From assembly GCF_027912675.1 (NCBI RefSeq), contig NZ_CP115757.1, positions 1,178,001 through 1,242,000 on the forward strand: a stretch of DNA of 64,000 nt, written 5' to 3'. This DNA comes from Paracoccus sp. SCSIO 75233. GTDB lineage: Bacteria > Pseudomonadota > Alphaproteobacteria > Rhodobacterales > Rhodobacteraceae. The notes under the pieces are model-generated. The model was not told the origin of the DNA and made no database searches. It worked only from the letters and a program-made list of their open reading frames with translations. How positions within the stretch are numbered: the first letter of the stretch is position 1; each line of letters begins with the position of its first letter. Below are positions 8,912-18,155 of the stretch, piece after piece. Both the position numbers and the translations under genes were made by a program.

Positions 8912-9877
8912 TCAGCGGATCGGGTTGCGGTAGATCATCCGGCGGACGGAGCCGGTTTTGGAGCGCATCAGGATGGTTTCCGTCTCCAGATATTTCGGCT
9001 CGCGTTTCACGCCGCGCACGATGGAGCCGTTTGTCACACCGGTGGCTGAGAAGATCACATCCGCCGTCACCATTTCATCGCGGGAATAGATCCGGTTCAG
9101 ATCGGTGATCCCGGCCTTCGCAGCGCGGCCTTTTTCGTCATCATTGCGGAACAGCAGCCGGCCCCACATCTGCCCGCCCATGCATTTCAGCGCCGAGGCC
9201 GCCAGCACGCCCTCCGGCGCGCCGCCCGCGCCCATATACATGTCGATGCCGGTCATCTCCGATTCCGCGCAATGCATGACACCGGCGACGTCACCATCGG
9301 TGATCAGCCGGATCGCAGCGCCCGTGGCCCTGACCTCGGCAATCAGATCCTCGTGGCGGGGGCGTTCGAGGATGCAGACGGTGATGTCGGAAGGCTTCAC
9401 GCCGCCCGCCTTCGCCAGCGCCTCCACCCGCTCGGTCGGGGTCATGTCGAGGCTGACCACATCCTTGTCGTATCCCGGCCCGATGGCCAGCTTGTCCATA
9501 TAGACGTCGGGCGCGTGCAGCAGCGTGCCACGCGGGGCCATGGCGATCACGGTCAGGGCGTTCGGCATGTCCTTGGCGGTCAGCGTGGTCCCTTCCAGCG
9601 GGTCGAGCGCGATGTCGACCTCCGGGCCGTTGCCCGCGCCGACCTCTTCGCCGATATAAAGCATCGGGGCTTCGTCCCGCTCGCCCTCACCGATGACGAC
9701 GACGCCCTTGATGTCGAGCTTGTTCAGCTGTTCGCGCATGGCGTTGACCGCCGCCTGATCCGCCGCCTTCTCGTCGCCGCGCCCGATCAGCGTGGCAGAG
9801 GCATGGGCCGCCGCTTCCGAAACCCGCGCGAGCCCCAGTGAAAGCATCCGGTCATTGAAATCCTTTGGCGCGGCCAT
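8912..9877 (-). CDS. glpX: Class II fructose-1,6-bisphosphatase
   Basis: This metal-dependent phosphatase hydrolyses fructose 1,6-bisphosphate (and often sedoheptulose 1,7-bisphosphate) in gluconeogenesis or the Calvin cycle. The 321-residue protein has the GlpX signatures GEGERDEAPML, the metal-site DIALDPLEGTT and GAGGAPEGVLAASALKCMGG. The start at 9877 has a near-perfect AGGAGG 6 nt upstream, so the longer frame to 9970 is rejected. It is divergent from cysS. Length and motifs are standard. Confidence 0.95.
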   Translation of the reverse strand: MAAPKDFNDRMLSLGLARVSEAAAHASATLIGRGDEKAADQAAVNAMREQLNKLDIKGVVVIGEGERDEAPMLYIGEEVGAGNGPEVDIALDPLEGTTLTAKDMPNALTVIAMAPRGTLLHAPDVYMDKLAIGPGYDKDVVSLDMTPTERVEALAKAGGVKPSDITVCILERPRHEDLIAEVRATGAAIRLITDGDVAGVMHCAESEMTGIDMYMGAGGAPEGVLAASALKCMGGQMWGRLLFRNDDEKGRAAKAGITDLNRIYSRDEMVTADVIFSATGVTNGSIVRGVKREPKYLETETILMRSKTGSVRRMIYRNPIR

Positions 9878-10100
9878 CTTGTCCTCCTGATGAAAATGCG
9901 TTGCCGCCTGCATAGGGGGGGCGGCGCGGTCGGGCAAGCCTGTCGGCGCTAACGGGGCGCGTTGCCGCATGGACTTGGCAGCGCCGCGCTTATCGGCTAA
10001 GCGGGGGCATGTTCGCTCGCCGCACCATCTGCTGCATTATCCGCTGACGCATTACATGCGGGGCAAGATGCTGTGAGCAGGGTCCCGCAAGGGGGACTTC

Positions 10101-11483
10101 ATGGTCGACATCCATCTGACCAACACGCGCACCCGCAAGAAGGAACGGTTTGACCCGATAGATCCGGGCAATATCCGCGTCTATGCCTGCGGGCCGACCG
10201 TCTATGACCGGGCGCATCTGGGCAATGCGCGGCCCGTGGTGGTGTTCGACGTGCTGTTCCGGCTGCTGCGGCATGTGTATGGCGCGGGTGCCGTGACTTA
10301 TGTGCGCAACTTCACCGATGTGGATGACAAGATCAACGCGCGGGCGGCGGAAACCGGGCGGGCGATCCGTGACATCACCGAAGAGACGATCGGCTGGTAT
10401 CATGACGATATGGACGCGCTCGGCGCGCTGCGGCCGACGCAGGAACCGCGGGCGACGGATTACATCCCCCAGATGATCGCCATGATCGAGGGGCTGATCG
10501 CCAAGGGGTTCGCCTATGCCGCCGAGGGGCATGTGTTGTTCGAGGTCCGCAAATTCGACGAATATGGCAAGCTGTCGGGGCGTTCGCTCGACGACATGAT
10601 CGCAGGTGCAAGGGTCGAGGTGGCACCGTTCAAGCGCGATCCGATGGATTTCGTGCTGTGGAAACCGTCAGAGGGTGAGCAACCGGGCTGGGCGTCTCCG
10701 TGGGGCAGGGGCCGTCCGGGCTGGCATATCGAATGCTCGGCCATGTCGGCGGAACTGCTGGGCGATGTGTTCGACATCCACGCAGGCGGCATCGACCTGC
10801 AATTCCCCCATCACGAAAACGAAATCGCCCAGAGCCGCTGTGCGCATGGCAGCAAGGTGATGGCGAATTATTGGCTGCATAATGAGATGCTGCAGGTTGA
10901 GGGTAAGAAGATGTCCAAATCTTTGGGCAATTTCTTCACCGTCCGCGACCTGCTGGATCAGGGAATACCGGGCGAGGTGATCCGGTTTGTGCTGCTGATG
11001 ACGCATTACCGAAAGCCGATGGACTGGACGGCGGAGAAGCTGCGGGAGGCCGAGGCAACCTTGCGCAAGTGGCATGACATGGTGGCGTGTGTCGAGCCAG
11101 CACAGTTTCCGGCCGAAACAGTTGTCCGTGCGCTGTCTGACGATCTAAACACGGCTGCAGCGCTTGCTGCAATGCATGAACTAGCGAGGCGTGGAGCAGC
11201 ATCAGAGTTGGCGGCTTCGGCTCAATTGGTTGGGCTTTTGGACGTTGAATCAGCCGACTGGATTTACTCGGATGTAAACGCGTCCATTGATGATGAGATT
11301 GAAGACTTGATAGAGAATCTTCTCGAAGAAAGGGCAGCCGCTCGCAGTGCTCGCAACTTTGAGCGGGCTGATGCAATCAGAAATGGCTTTGAAGCGGCAG
11401 GAGTATCCCTCACCGACGAGGCGGATGGCACATCTTGGTGTCCAACGCCGAATTTTTCTCCCACGAAGCTTCGAGAAATATGA
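10101..11483 (+). CDS. cysS: Cysteinyl-tRNA synthetase with low-GC 3' third
   Basis: A class I aminoacyl-tRNA synthetase charging tRNA-Cys. The 460-residue protein shows [17 protein letters not shown] (first zinc Cys plus HIGH box), the zinc/active-site [17 protein letters not shown], and [11 protein letters not shown] (KMSKS). A GGGGGA ribosome site precedes ATG 10101. From about 11095 to the stop the base composition falls (about 45% GC at 11281-11340 against roughly 65% earlier) and codons such as gca, gct, ttg, aga and ata become frequent, although the reading frame and the tRNA-binding C-terminal region remain intact. The stop overlaps the next gene by 4 bp (ATGA). Confidence 0.95.
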   Translation: MVDIHLTNTRTRKKERFDPIDPGNIRVYACGPTVYDRAHLGNARPVVVFDVLFRLLRHVYGAGAVTYVRNFTDVDDKINARAAETGRAIRDITEETIGWYHDDMDALGALRPTQEPRATDYIPQMIAMIEGLIAKGFAYAAEGHVLFEVRKFDEYGKLSGRSLDDMIAGARVEVAPFKRDPMDFVLWKPSEGEQPGWASPWGRGRPGWHIECSAMSAELLGDVFDIHAGGIDLQFPHHENEIAQSRCAHGSKVMANYWLHNEMLQVEGKKMSKSLGNFFTVRDLLDQGIPGEVIRFVLLMTHYRKPMDWTAEKLREAEATLRKWHDMVACVEPAQFPAETVVRALSDDLNTAAALAAMHELARRGAASELAASAQLVGLLDVESADWIYSDVNASIDDEIEDLIENLLEERAAARSARNFERADAIRNGFEAAGVSLTDEADGTSWCPTPNFSPTKLREI

Positions 11484-13099
11484 TGCAGACTGACCGCCTC
11501 TACCTCTACGACACCACCCTTCGCGACGGCCAGCAGACACAGGGCGTGCAGTTCTCTGCCAGCGAGAAGACCGAGATTGCGCGGATGCTCGATGCGCTCG
11601 GGTTGGACTATATCGAGGGTGGCTGGCCCGGTGCGAACCCGACCGACAGCGAGTTTTTCGAGAACCCGCCCGCGACGAAGGCCACGCTGACAGCCTTCGG
11701 GATGACCAAGCGGGCAGGTCGCTCTGCCGCCAATGATGAGGTGCTTGCGGCGGTGCTGAACGCCGGGACCGGCAGCGTCTGTCTGGTCGGCAAGACCCAT
11801 GATTTCCATGTGCATGAGGCGCTTGGCATCACGCTGGACGAGAATGTCGAGAATATCCGTGCCTCGCTTTCTCATATTGTCGGGCTGGGGCGGGAGGCGC
11901 TTTTTGACGCTGAACATTTCTTTGACGGCTTCAAGGCGAACCGGGATTATGCGCTGCAATGCCTGCTGGCAGCGCGCGATGCCGGGGCGCGGTGGATCGT
12001 GCTGTGCGATACGAATGGCGGCACGCTGCCCCATGAGGTCGGCGCGATCACGGCGGAGGTGATTGCGGCGGGCATCCCCGGCGACCGGCTCGGCATTCAC
12101 ACCCATGACGACACAGGCAATGCGGTGGCATGCAGCCTCGCGGCGATCCGGGCCGGGGCGCGGCAGGTGCAGGGCACGCTGAACGGGCTGGGCGAGCGTT
12201 GCGGCAATGCCAATCTGACCACGCTGATCGCGACATTGGCGCTGAGGGAGGAATTCGCCCCGCTGGTGCCGCAGATCAGCCGGGACGCGCTGAAATCGCT
12301 GCTGAAAACCTCTCGGCGGCTGGATGAGATCCTGAACCGCGCGCCTGCGCCCGGTGCGCCCTATGTCGGCCCGTCGGCCTTCGCCCACAAGGCCGGGCTG
12401 CATGCGAGCGCCATCGTCAAGAACCCCGCCACCTACGAACATGTCGCGCCGGAGGCGGTCGGCAATGCCCGCATCATCCCGATGTCCAATCAGGCCGGGC
12501 AGTCGAATCTGCGCGCGCGGCTGGCGGAGGCGGGGATGGAGCTGCCGGAAAGCGCCGATCTCGCCGCGATCCTGACGGAGATCAAGCTGCGCGAGGATCA
12601 GGGCTATGCCTATGACGTGGCGCAGGCGAGTTTCGAATTGCTGGCGCGCAGGCATCTGGGCCTTTTGCCGAATTTCTTCGAGGTGGAGCGTTACCGGGTC
12701 ATTGTCGAGCGGCGGCGCAATGCCGTGGGCCAGCAGATATCGGTGTCGGAGGCGGTCGTGGTCGTCCAGCTTCGCGGGCAGCGTTTCATGTCGGTGAGCG
12801 AGTCGCATGGTGAAGGCGACGCCGATGATCGCGGCCCGGTCAACGCGCTGTGGCGGGCCCTGGCGAAGGATCTGGGGCCGTATCAGGAGACCATTGACGA
12901 TATGCGCCTGGTCGATTTCCGGGTGCGGATTACGCAGGGCGGGACGGAAGCCGTCACGCGGGTCACCATCGACAGCGAGGACGGGCAGGGGCAGCGCTGG
13001 TCGACCGTCGGCGTTTCCCCGAACATCGTCGATGCAAGTTTCGAGGCGCTGCATGACGCGATTGTCTGGAAGCTGATCCGCGACGGTGAGCGCCCGTGA
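11480..13099 (+). CDS. cimA: (R)-citramalate synthase-type (LeuA-family) enzyme
   Basis: A 539-residue member of the isopropylmalate/homocitrate/citramalate synthase family, which condenses acetyl-CoA with a 2-oxo acid. It has [18 protein letters not shown] near the N-terminus, the metal site [26 protein letters not shown] and a C-terminal LeuA-type regulatory domain (about 400-535). The [10 protein letters not shown] form and overall length fit the CimA group, which makes citramalate from pyruvate for isoleucine synthesis. Translation starts at the ATG that overlaps the cysS stop; a second ATG follows directly. It overlaps the next gene by 4 bp (GTGA), so cysS, cimA and the downstream gene appear translationally coupled. 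Confidence 0.85.
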   Translation: MMQTDRLYLYDTTLRDGQQTQGVQFSASEKTEIARMLDALGLDYIEGGWPGANPTDSEFFENPPATKATLTAFGMTKRAGRSAANDEVLAAVLNAGTGSVCLVGKTHDFHVHEALGITLDENVENIRASLSHIVGLGREALFDAEHFFDGFKANRDYALQCLLAARDAGARWIVLCDTNGGTLPHEVGAITAEVIAAGIPGDRLGIHTHDDTGNAVACSLAAIRAGARQVQGTLNGLGERCGNANLTTLIATLALREEFAPLVPQISRDALKSLLKTSRRLDEILNRAPAPGAPYVGPSAFAHKAGLHASAIVKNPATYEHVAPEAVGNARIIPMSNQAGQSNLRARLAEAGMELPESADLAAILTEIKLREDQGYAYDVAQASFELLARRHLGLLPNFFEVERYRVIVERRRNAVGQQISVSEAVVVVQLRGQRFMSVSESHGEGDADDRGPVNALWRALAKDLGPYQETIDDMRLVDFRVRITQGGTEAVTRVTIDSEDGQGQRWSTVGVSPNIVDASFEALHDAIVWKLIRDGERP

Positions 13100-13845
13100 C
13101 ACCCGATCACTGCGCTGCCATGCTGCGCGAGGCCGATCCCGACCGTTTCGCCAGCGTCATGGCGGCGGAGGCGCGGGACCGGCCCCGGCTTGCAACGCTC
13201 TACGCGGCCAATCTGGAGATTGCGCGGGCGGCGGTCGCCTCCAAGGAGCCGCTGATAAACGAGATGCGGTTGCAATTCTGGGCCGATCAGATCGCCGGGA
13301 TGGTGAAGGGCGAAGCGCCCGCCGCGCATGAGGTGGCGACGCCGCTTTATGAGGCTTGGGGCAGCGAGATCGCGCCGCTTTCCGCTTTGGTGGATGCGCG
13401 CAGGCGGGATGCGCTGCGCGAGCCGTTCAGGGATGACGCGGAGTTGCTGGACCATATCGACGGCTGCACCGGCAATCTGATGTCGCTGGCGGCACTGGGT
13501 TGCGGATATGACGGCGATGCGGAGTTGATCCGGTTGCAGGCACGCGGGGCGGGGCTGGCCGCGTGGCTGGGGGTCTATGACCGGATACGGGCGATGAATA
13601 TGGGGCTGTTCCCGGAAAGCCCCGCAAGGCTGGCGGCTTTGGCCGAAACCGGGCTGGCGGCGTTCGACGCTGTTCGCGGGCTTCGGTCCGGGGTCGGGCG
13701 GCGGGTTGCTCCGGCGCTTTATGCAGGGGCCGGGGCGCGGGCACGGCTGATGGCGGTGCGGGATGGGAAATCTGCCGATATTTCGATTTTTAGGCAGAAT
13801 TTCTCGCGGCTTTCGCTGGCTTTGCTGGGCCGCTGGCAGGGCTGA
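13096..13845 (+). CDS. Squalene/phytoene synthase family protein (NDUFAF6-like)
   Basis: The 249-residue protein resembles the trans-isoprenyl diphosphate synthase fold of squalene/phytoene synthases. Landmarks are the N-terminal helices (RPRLATLYAANLEIARAA), MRLQFWADQI and HIDGCTGNLMSLAALGCG. The MRLQFW segment is shared with mitochondrial NDUFAF6, a complex I assembly factor, and canonical DxxxD pairs are not obvious. A non-enzymatic or assembly role is therefore as likely as carotenoid or hopanoid synthesis. The GTG start overlaps the cimA stop by 4 bp. No other carotenoid genes are present. Confidence 0.7.
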   Translation: MTPDHCAAMLREADPDRFASVMAAEARDRPRLATLYAANLEIARAAVASKEPLINEMRLQFWADQIAGMVKGEAPAAHEVATPLYEAWGSEIAPLSALVDARRRDALREPFRDDAELLDHIDGCTGNLMSLAALGCGYDGDAELIRLQARGAGLAAWLGVYDRIRAMNMGLFPESPARLAALAETGLAAFDAVRGLRSGVGRRVAPALYAGAGARARLMAVRDGKSADISIFRQNFSRLSLALLGRWQG

Positions 13846-13912
13846 GCGATCCCGTTAAACGCCTGTTCATGGCTTCCTGCCATTGCCGTCACAAGGCAGA
13901 TAGGACGGCCAT

Positions 13913-13957
13913 ATGCAGCAGACCCACGACGACACAAACCGCGCGCCTGACCCATGA
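13913..13957 (+). CDS. 14-codon upstream ORF coupled to cheB
   Basis: ATG 13913 has AGGA 8 nt upstream and opens a 14-codon frame (MQQTHDDTNRAPDP). Its TGA overlaps the cheB ATG as ATGA. The cheB start itself lacks any Shine-Dalgarno sequence, so ribosomes ending this short frame could reinitiate on cheB. It is too short to assign any function to the peptide. Confidence 0.4.
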   Translation: MQQTHDDTNRAPDP

Positions 13958-15000
13958 AACCAGTGCGCGTTCTGATTATTGACGATTCCCAGACCATGCG
14001 GCGGCTGATCCGTCAGCGGCTGGCGCTTGAGGCCCGGATCGAGATCGTCGGAGAGGCCGCCAATGCCAGCGAAGCGGCGGAGGCGATTGAACGGCTTTCG
14101 CCCGATGTGCTGACGCTGGATGTGGAAATGCCCGGCCAGTCGGGGCTGGCCTTCCTGCGCGATCTGATGCAGCGCCGACCGATGCCGGTCATCATGGTGT
14201 CGTCAGAAACCCGCAGCGGCAGCGCCGCCGCCGTCGAGGCCTTGTCTGCCGGTGCCATCGAGTGTTTCGGCAAGCCGCGACCCGGTGATGCGGCAGCGGC
14301 ATTCGCGGAACTGCCGCCGCTTGTGCTCGCCGCGGCGAAATCGAATTTCCGTGCCACCTTGCCGCAGAAAGCGGACCAGCCGCCACCGGATGCGCCCCCC
14401 TTCCGCTGGAACCGCAAGATCGTGCTGATCGGGGCATCGACCGGCGGGATCGACGCGCTTGAGCGGGTCATCGCGACGATGCCGGAAAACTGCCCGCCGA
14501 TGCTGGTGGTCCAGCATATGTCCGGCGGCTTTATCGATAGTTTCGCGAAGCGGATGAACGAACGATATGCGCCCGAAATCCGCGTCGCCGCCAATCGTGA
14601 GCCCTTGGCACAGGGCCGCATCCTGTTCGCGCCGGATCGCGACCTGCATGTGACGCTGACGGCGGGTTCGCCCGCAAGCTGCCGGTTCAACGATCTGCCG
14701 CGTGTCAAAAGCCATCGGCCCTCGGTCGATATGATGTTCAACTCTGCGACGCCGATGGCGCGCCGCGTCGTGGCCGCGCTGCTGACTGGGATGGGGGAGG
14801 ACGGTGCGGCCGGTATGCTGGCGCTCAGACGGGCAGGGGCGGTCTGTCTGGCGCAGGATCGGGCGAGTTCGGTCATCTGGGGCATGCCGCGTATGGCGTG
14901 GGAAAATGGCGGCGCGGAACGGCTGGTGCCGCTGGCCGGGATCGGGCCTGTGCTTCTGGCCGAAACCGGACGGGCTGCAAGCGGCGGCGTGGCGGTCTGA
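13954..15000 (+). CDS. cheB: Chemotaxis-type protein-glutamate methylesterase/deamidase
   Basis: Residues 1-120 form a CheY-like receiver (VRVLIIDDSQTMRRLI, phospho-acceptor Asp in VLTLDVEMPGQSG, later VIMVSSET and the Lys of FGKPRPGD). Residues about 150-340 form the CheB esterase domain with the catalytic Ser in GASTGGIDALE, the catalytic His in VVQHMSGGF and the catalytic Asp in GMGEDGAAGM. It removes methyl groups from chemoreceptor glutamates. No cheA, cheR, cheW or receptor gene lies in the window, so it is an orphan here. It has no ribosome site of its own and overlaps a 14-codon upstream frame. Confidence 0.93.
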   Translation: MKPVRVLIIDDSQTMRRLIRQRLALEARIEIVGEAANASEAAEAIERLSPDVLTLDVEMPGQSGLAFLRDLMQRRPMPVIMVSSETRSGSAAAVEALSAGAIECFGKPRPGDAAAAFAELPPLVLAAAKSNFRATLPQKADQPPPDAPPFRWNRKIVLIGASTGGIDALERVIATMPENCPPMLVVQHMSGGFIDSFAKRMNERYAPEIRVAANREPLAQGRILFAPDRDLHVTLTAGSPASCRFNDLPRVKSHRPSVDMMFNSATPMARRVVAALLTGMGEDGAAGMLALRRAGAVCLAQDRASSVIWGMPRMAWENGGAERLVPLAGIGPVLLAETGRAASGGVAV

Positions 15001-15027
15001 TCCGGGCCGCGACCGCCGGGGGCCGAC

Positions 15028-15071
15028 GCTGCGACTGACCAGCGCAGATGCTGCGACAGACCGGCGCAGAT
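15028..15071. repeat. 22-bp tandem duplication
   Basis: Two adjacent 22-bp copies (15028-15049 and 15050-15071) differ at 2 positions. They lie in the gap between cheB and ribB. The unit begins GCTGCGAC and ends GCGCAGAT. Confidence 0.7.
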
Positions 15072-15184
15072 GAGGACGTGACGTGCCGTTCCGGGTGTTG
15101 CCCGCCCGGCATTGCTCGCCAGCCTGCCGGGGGTCATATATCCTTGCGCCACCGAATCGGAAGCCGATGAGAAAGAAGCCATAA

Positions 15185-16300
15185 ATGCAGTATGAAAAAC
15201 CGGGCCCTGTCGAGCGCGACTGGTCGGACGCCATCTCCGGGATTGAGGAGATCATCGAGGACGCGCGCAATGGGCGCATGTTCATCCTCGTCGATCATGA
15301 GGACCGGGAGAATGAGGGCGATCTGGTTATCCCCGCACAGATGGCAACACCGGATGCGATCAATTTCATGGCCACGCATGGGCGCGGGCTGATCTGCCTG
15401 TCGCTGCCGAAATCGCGGATCGACGCGCTTGGGCTGACACTGATGTCGCCGAAGAACTCCAGCCGCCACGAAACCGCCTTCACGGCGTCGATCGAGGCGC
15501 GGGAGGGCGTGACCACGGGCATCTCCGCCCATGACCGGGCGCGCACCATTGCCGTGGCGATTGATCCGACCAAGGGGGCCACGGATATCGCCACGCCGGG
15601 CCATGTGTTTCCGCTGCGCGCCCGCGATGGCGGGGTGCTGGTCCGCGCCGGGCATACCGAAGCTGCCGTCGATGTCGCGCGGCTGGCCGGGCTGAACCCG
15701 TCAGGCGTTATCTGCGAGATCATGAACGAGGATGGTTCGATGGCGCGGCTGCCGGATCTGGTGGCGTTCGCGCAGAAACACGGGCTGAAGATCGGCACGA
15801 TCAGCGACCTGATCGCCTATCGCCGCCGCCACGACAATCTGATCGCGGAACGGGCGCAGCGGCAGGTTCATTCGATCCACGGCGGCGACTGGATGATGCG
15901 GGTCTTTGCCGATGAAACCCAGGGCGCGGAGCATATCGTTCTGTCGAAGGGCGATCTGTCGACGCCAGCACCTGTGATGGTGCGGATGCACGCGCTCGAT
16001 CCGTTGCAGGATGTGCTGGGCATTGGTGATGGCGGCGAGTTGCCCGGCGCGATGGCGCAGATCGCGGCAGAGGGGCGCGGCGTGGTCGTGCTGATCCGTG
16101 ACCTGACCCAGACCGTCCAGATGGAAGGTGCTGCAAGCCCGCACACGCTGCGCCAATATGGGCTGGGCGCTCAGATCCTGTCGGCGCTTGGCTTGCATGA
16201 ATTGATCCTGCTAACCAACTCCGCCCCGGTGAAAGTGGTCGGGCTGGAGGCTTATGGGTTGTCGATTGTCGAAACCCGCCCGATTGCCGGAAAGGACTGA
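15185..16300 (+). CDS. ribB: 3,4-dihydroxy-2-butanone 4-phosphate synthase with degenerate GTP cyclohydrolase II domain
   Basis: Residues about 15-215 are a complete DHBP synthase, which makes the four-carbon unit of riboflavin from ribulose 5-phosphate. The acidic metal/substrate loop DHEDRENEGDLV, HGRGLICL and RAGHTEAAVDVARL are all present. The C-terminal 150 residues align in layout with GTP cyclohydrolase II, but where zinc cysteines belong (SECLTGDVFGSLRCDCG in canonical enzymes) the sequence reads HALDPLQDVLGIGDGG, with no Cys. The tail therefore cannot be a normal cyclohydrolase, as in the RibBX group. It starts an operon with ribH and nusB. No FMN riboswitch signature precedes it. 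Confidence 0.9.
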   Translation: MQYEKPGPVERDWSDAISGIEEIIEDARNGRMFILVDHEDRENEGDLVIPAQMATPDAINFMATHGRGLICLSLPKSRIDALGLTLMSPKNSSRHETAFTASIEAREGVTTGISAHDRARTIAVAIDPTKGATDIATPGHVFPLRARDGGVLVRAGHTEAAVDVARLAGLNPSGVICEIMNEDGSMARLPDLVAFAQKHGLKIGTISDLIAYRRRHDNLIAERAQRQVHSIHGGDWMMRVFADETQGAEHIVLSKGDLSTPAPVMVRMHALDPLQDVLGIGDGGELPGAMAQIAAEGRGVVVLIRDLTQTVQMEGAASPHTLRQYGLGAQILSALGLHELILLTNSAPVKVVGLEAYGLSIVETRPIAGKD

Positions 16301-16302
16301 GC

Positions 16303-16854
16303 ATGGCCGGAAGCTCTCATTACGAAGTGCCGCTGCCGGCTTTCGAAACCGCCCCCCGGCTGCTGATCGTTGTCGCGCCGTATTACCGCGACATCGCCGA
16401 TGATCTGGTCGCGGGCGCACGGGCGGTTGCCGCGCAGGCGGGCGCTGTCGTCGATCTGGTCGAGGTGCCGGGTGCGCTTGAGATCCCGACGGCCATCGGC
16501 ATGGCGGCGCGCAGCGGGCGGTTTGACGGTTTCGTGGCGCTTGGCTGCGTGATCCGGGGGGAGACGACGCATTACGACACGGTCTGCAATGACAGCTCGC
16601 GCGGGCTCACCTTGCTGGGGCTGGAGGGATACGCCATCGGCAATGGTATCCTGACGGTTGAAAATATGGATCAGGCTGCGGTCCGTGCCGATCCCAACGG
16701 TCAGAATAAAGGCGGCGGAGCGGCGGCTGCGGCCTTGCATCTGGTTCATTTGTCGCGCAAATACGCGCCCATTCGCCGGCAGCCTTCCTCCGATCTGGAG
16801 GATCGCGATCCGATCCGGCTGGCAGGACGACTGGAAGGACCGACCGGCGCATGA
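16303..16854 (+). CDS. ribH: 6,7-dimethyl-8-ribityllumazine synthase
   Basis: Condenses the ribB product with the pyrimidine intermediate to form lumazine, the penultimate step in riboflavin synthesis; members form icosahedral or pentameric shells. The 183-residue protein shows VEVPGALEIPTAI, GCVIRGETTHYDTVCN and NGILTVEN, with the catalytic His inside GETTHYD. It begins 2 bp after ribB and overlaps nusB by 4 bp, so the three are one transcript. The C-terminus (after KYAPIRRQP) extends somewhat past the family core. Confidence 0.95.
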   Translation: MAGSSHYEVPLPAFETAPRLLIVVAPYYRDIADDLVAGARAVAAQAGAVVDLVEVPGALEIPTAIGMAARSGRFDGFVALGCVIRGETTHYDTVCNDSSRGLTLLGLEGYAIGNGILTVENMDQAAVRADPNGQNKGGGAAAAALHLVHLSRKYAPIRRQPSSDLEDRDPIRLAGRLEGPTGA

Positions 16855-17330
16855 GCAGCCAGACACGACAGGACGAACGCCGCCGCCGCAGCGGCGCGGC
16901 GCGGCTCTACGCCGTTCAGGCGCTGTTCCAGATGGAAGCCGCAGGACAATCCTCCGACCGCGTCCGCCGCGAGTTCGAGGATTGGCGCATCGGGGCCGAG
17001 GTTGAGGGTGAGGTCGCGCCGGACGCGGATGAAGCGCTGTTCGGGCGCATTCTGGATGATGCGGTGACATGGCAGGGCCGGATCGACCAGATGACCGACC
17101 GGGCGCTTGTCGCGCGCTGGCCCATCGACCGCATCGACCCGGTTCTGCGTGCCGTATTCCGCGCCGCCGGGGCTGAACTGGTTGCCGCCAAGGCGCCGCC
17201 GCGGGTGATTATCAGCGAATATGTCTCCGTCGCCGCCGCGTTCTTTACCGAGGGGAACGAGACGAAATTCGTCAATGCCGTGCTTGACCATATGGCGCGC
17301 GAAGCGACGCCGGGGGCGTTCGGACAATAG
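16851..17330 (+). CDS. nusB: Transcription antitermination factor NusB
   Basis: An all-helical RNA-binding protein that, with NusE, binds boxA of rRNA leaders to prevent premature termination. The 159 residues include the N-terminal RSGAARLYAVQALFQME and the C-terminal conserved PPRVIISEYVSVAAAFFTEGNETKFVNAVLDHMAR. The start overlaps the ribH stop (ATGA). The ribB-ribH-nusB order is common in alphaproteobacteria. Confidence 0.95.
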   Translation: MSSQTRQDERRRRSGAARLYAVQALFQMEAAGQSSDRVRREFEDWRIGAEVEGEVAPDADEALFGRILDDAVTWQGRIDQMTDRALVARWPIDRIDPVLRAVFRAAGAELVAAKAPPRVIISEYVSVAAAFFTEGNETKFVNAVLDHMAREATPGAFGQ

Positions 17331-17447
17331 CCCGATCCTGTTCGGCGGGCGCGGACCTGCCGTTCACAATTTTCGCGCTGCGGCAAATCGCCGCTTTCTT
17401 TCTGCCGAATCGCTGTTAGGCTTGGCCCGCTTCACGAGGAGAAAGCG

Positions 17448-17771
17448 ATGCCCAAGCTCATCCGGCTTTATATCGTCAATATCGCCATCGGCTTCGTTCT
17501 GGCGGTGATTTTCGTCGCCGGGCTGATTGCGTTCGATATTGTCCAGCTTCGGCATCTGATTACCTCCGTCGCGGGCGGCTGGGTCGCGGTGCTGATGCTG
17601 ATCGTGTTCCACACAGTGCTGTTTGCGGGTGTGCAATTCGCGATTGCGGTGATGAGCATGGCCGAGGATGGCGGCGGCAAAAGCGGCGGACGCAGGGTCC
17701 GTATCTGGAAACCAGCCGCGCAGCGCCAGGTCGCGACCGTGCCTGCGCAAGGTCAATCCCGCCGGAACTGA
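17448..17771 (+). CDS. Small two-helix membrane protein, unknown function
   Basis: A 107-residue protein with two clear hydrophobic helices (about 5-30, YIVNIAIGFVLAVIFVAGLI; and about 42-66, GWVAVLMLIVFHTVLFAGV), then a polar, basic tail rich in Gly, Arg and Gln. An ACGAGGAGAAAGCG ribosome site precedes the ATG. It stands alone downstream of nusB. No family was recognised. Confidence 0.7.
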   Translation: MPKLIRLYIVNIAIGFVLAVIFVAGLIAFDIVQLRHLITSVAGGWVAVLMLIVFHTVLFAGVQFAIAVMSMAEDGGGKSGGRRVRIWKPAAQRQVATVPAQGQSRRN

Positions 17772-18155
17772 GCCAAAAACCGCCGAGAACTGCACAAAAA
17801 CTGTCCAAATCGACAGGTCGATTTCGGCGCGCTTGTTGTATTCGCGCAACGCGGCCATCACGGTTTGCAGAATTGTATTACAGAAATGTAACGGAACGTG
17901 GCCGGAAGCTATCAAATGTTTACCGTGATGCGGAACTGCCACATGCACGCAACCCGTTGAAAGTAAAACGCTTGAGCAACTTTTGGTTGCGGCTTCGGGA
18001 AACTCGCCGGAAGTTTCATGTCAAATCTTCACATTTTCGGTAACAGTCCAATCGTCACGGCGGCAATGGAAACCGCCCCGGATCGACACTAGCTCTTTCC
18101 TCGGAAATGACGCGCACCAGAAAGCGCTCATATCAAGAATGAGGATTGAAACCAT
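17772..18155. other. 384-bp intergenic region upstream of sspA
   Basis: No convincing open frame was found. The stretch is AT-richer than its flanks and must contain the sspA promoter. A loosely EcfG-like pair, GGAAC (17932-17936) and CGTT (17955-17958), is separated by 18 nt, one longer than usual. No riboswitch or RNA gene was recognised. Confidence 0.4.

Noticed and set aside
9969..10076. 35-codon frame (MDLAAPRLSAKRGHVRSP...) ahead of cysS
   Set aside because: No ribosome site, no recognisable motif, and it occupies the divergent glpX/cysS promoter region. Composition alone does not support coding.
15001..15184. FMN riboswitch upstream of ribB
   Set aside because: None of the conserved RFN blocks (such as AGGGTTCGGTG or the GGATTCCGGTGA-like part) is present.
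17932..17958. EcfG-like promoter of sspA (GGAAC-N18-CGTT)
   Set aside because: The spacer is one base longer than accepted and the site is about 200 bp from the start, so it is kept only as a note in the intergenic entry.
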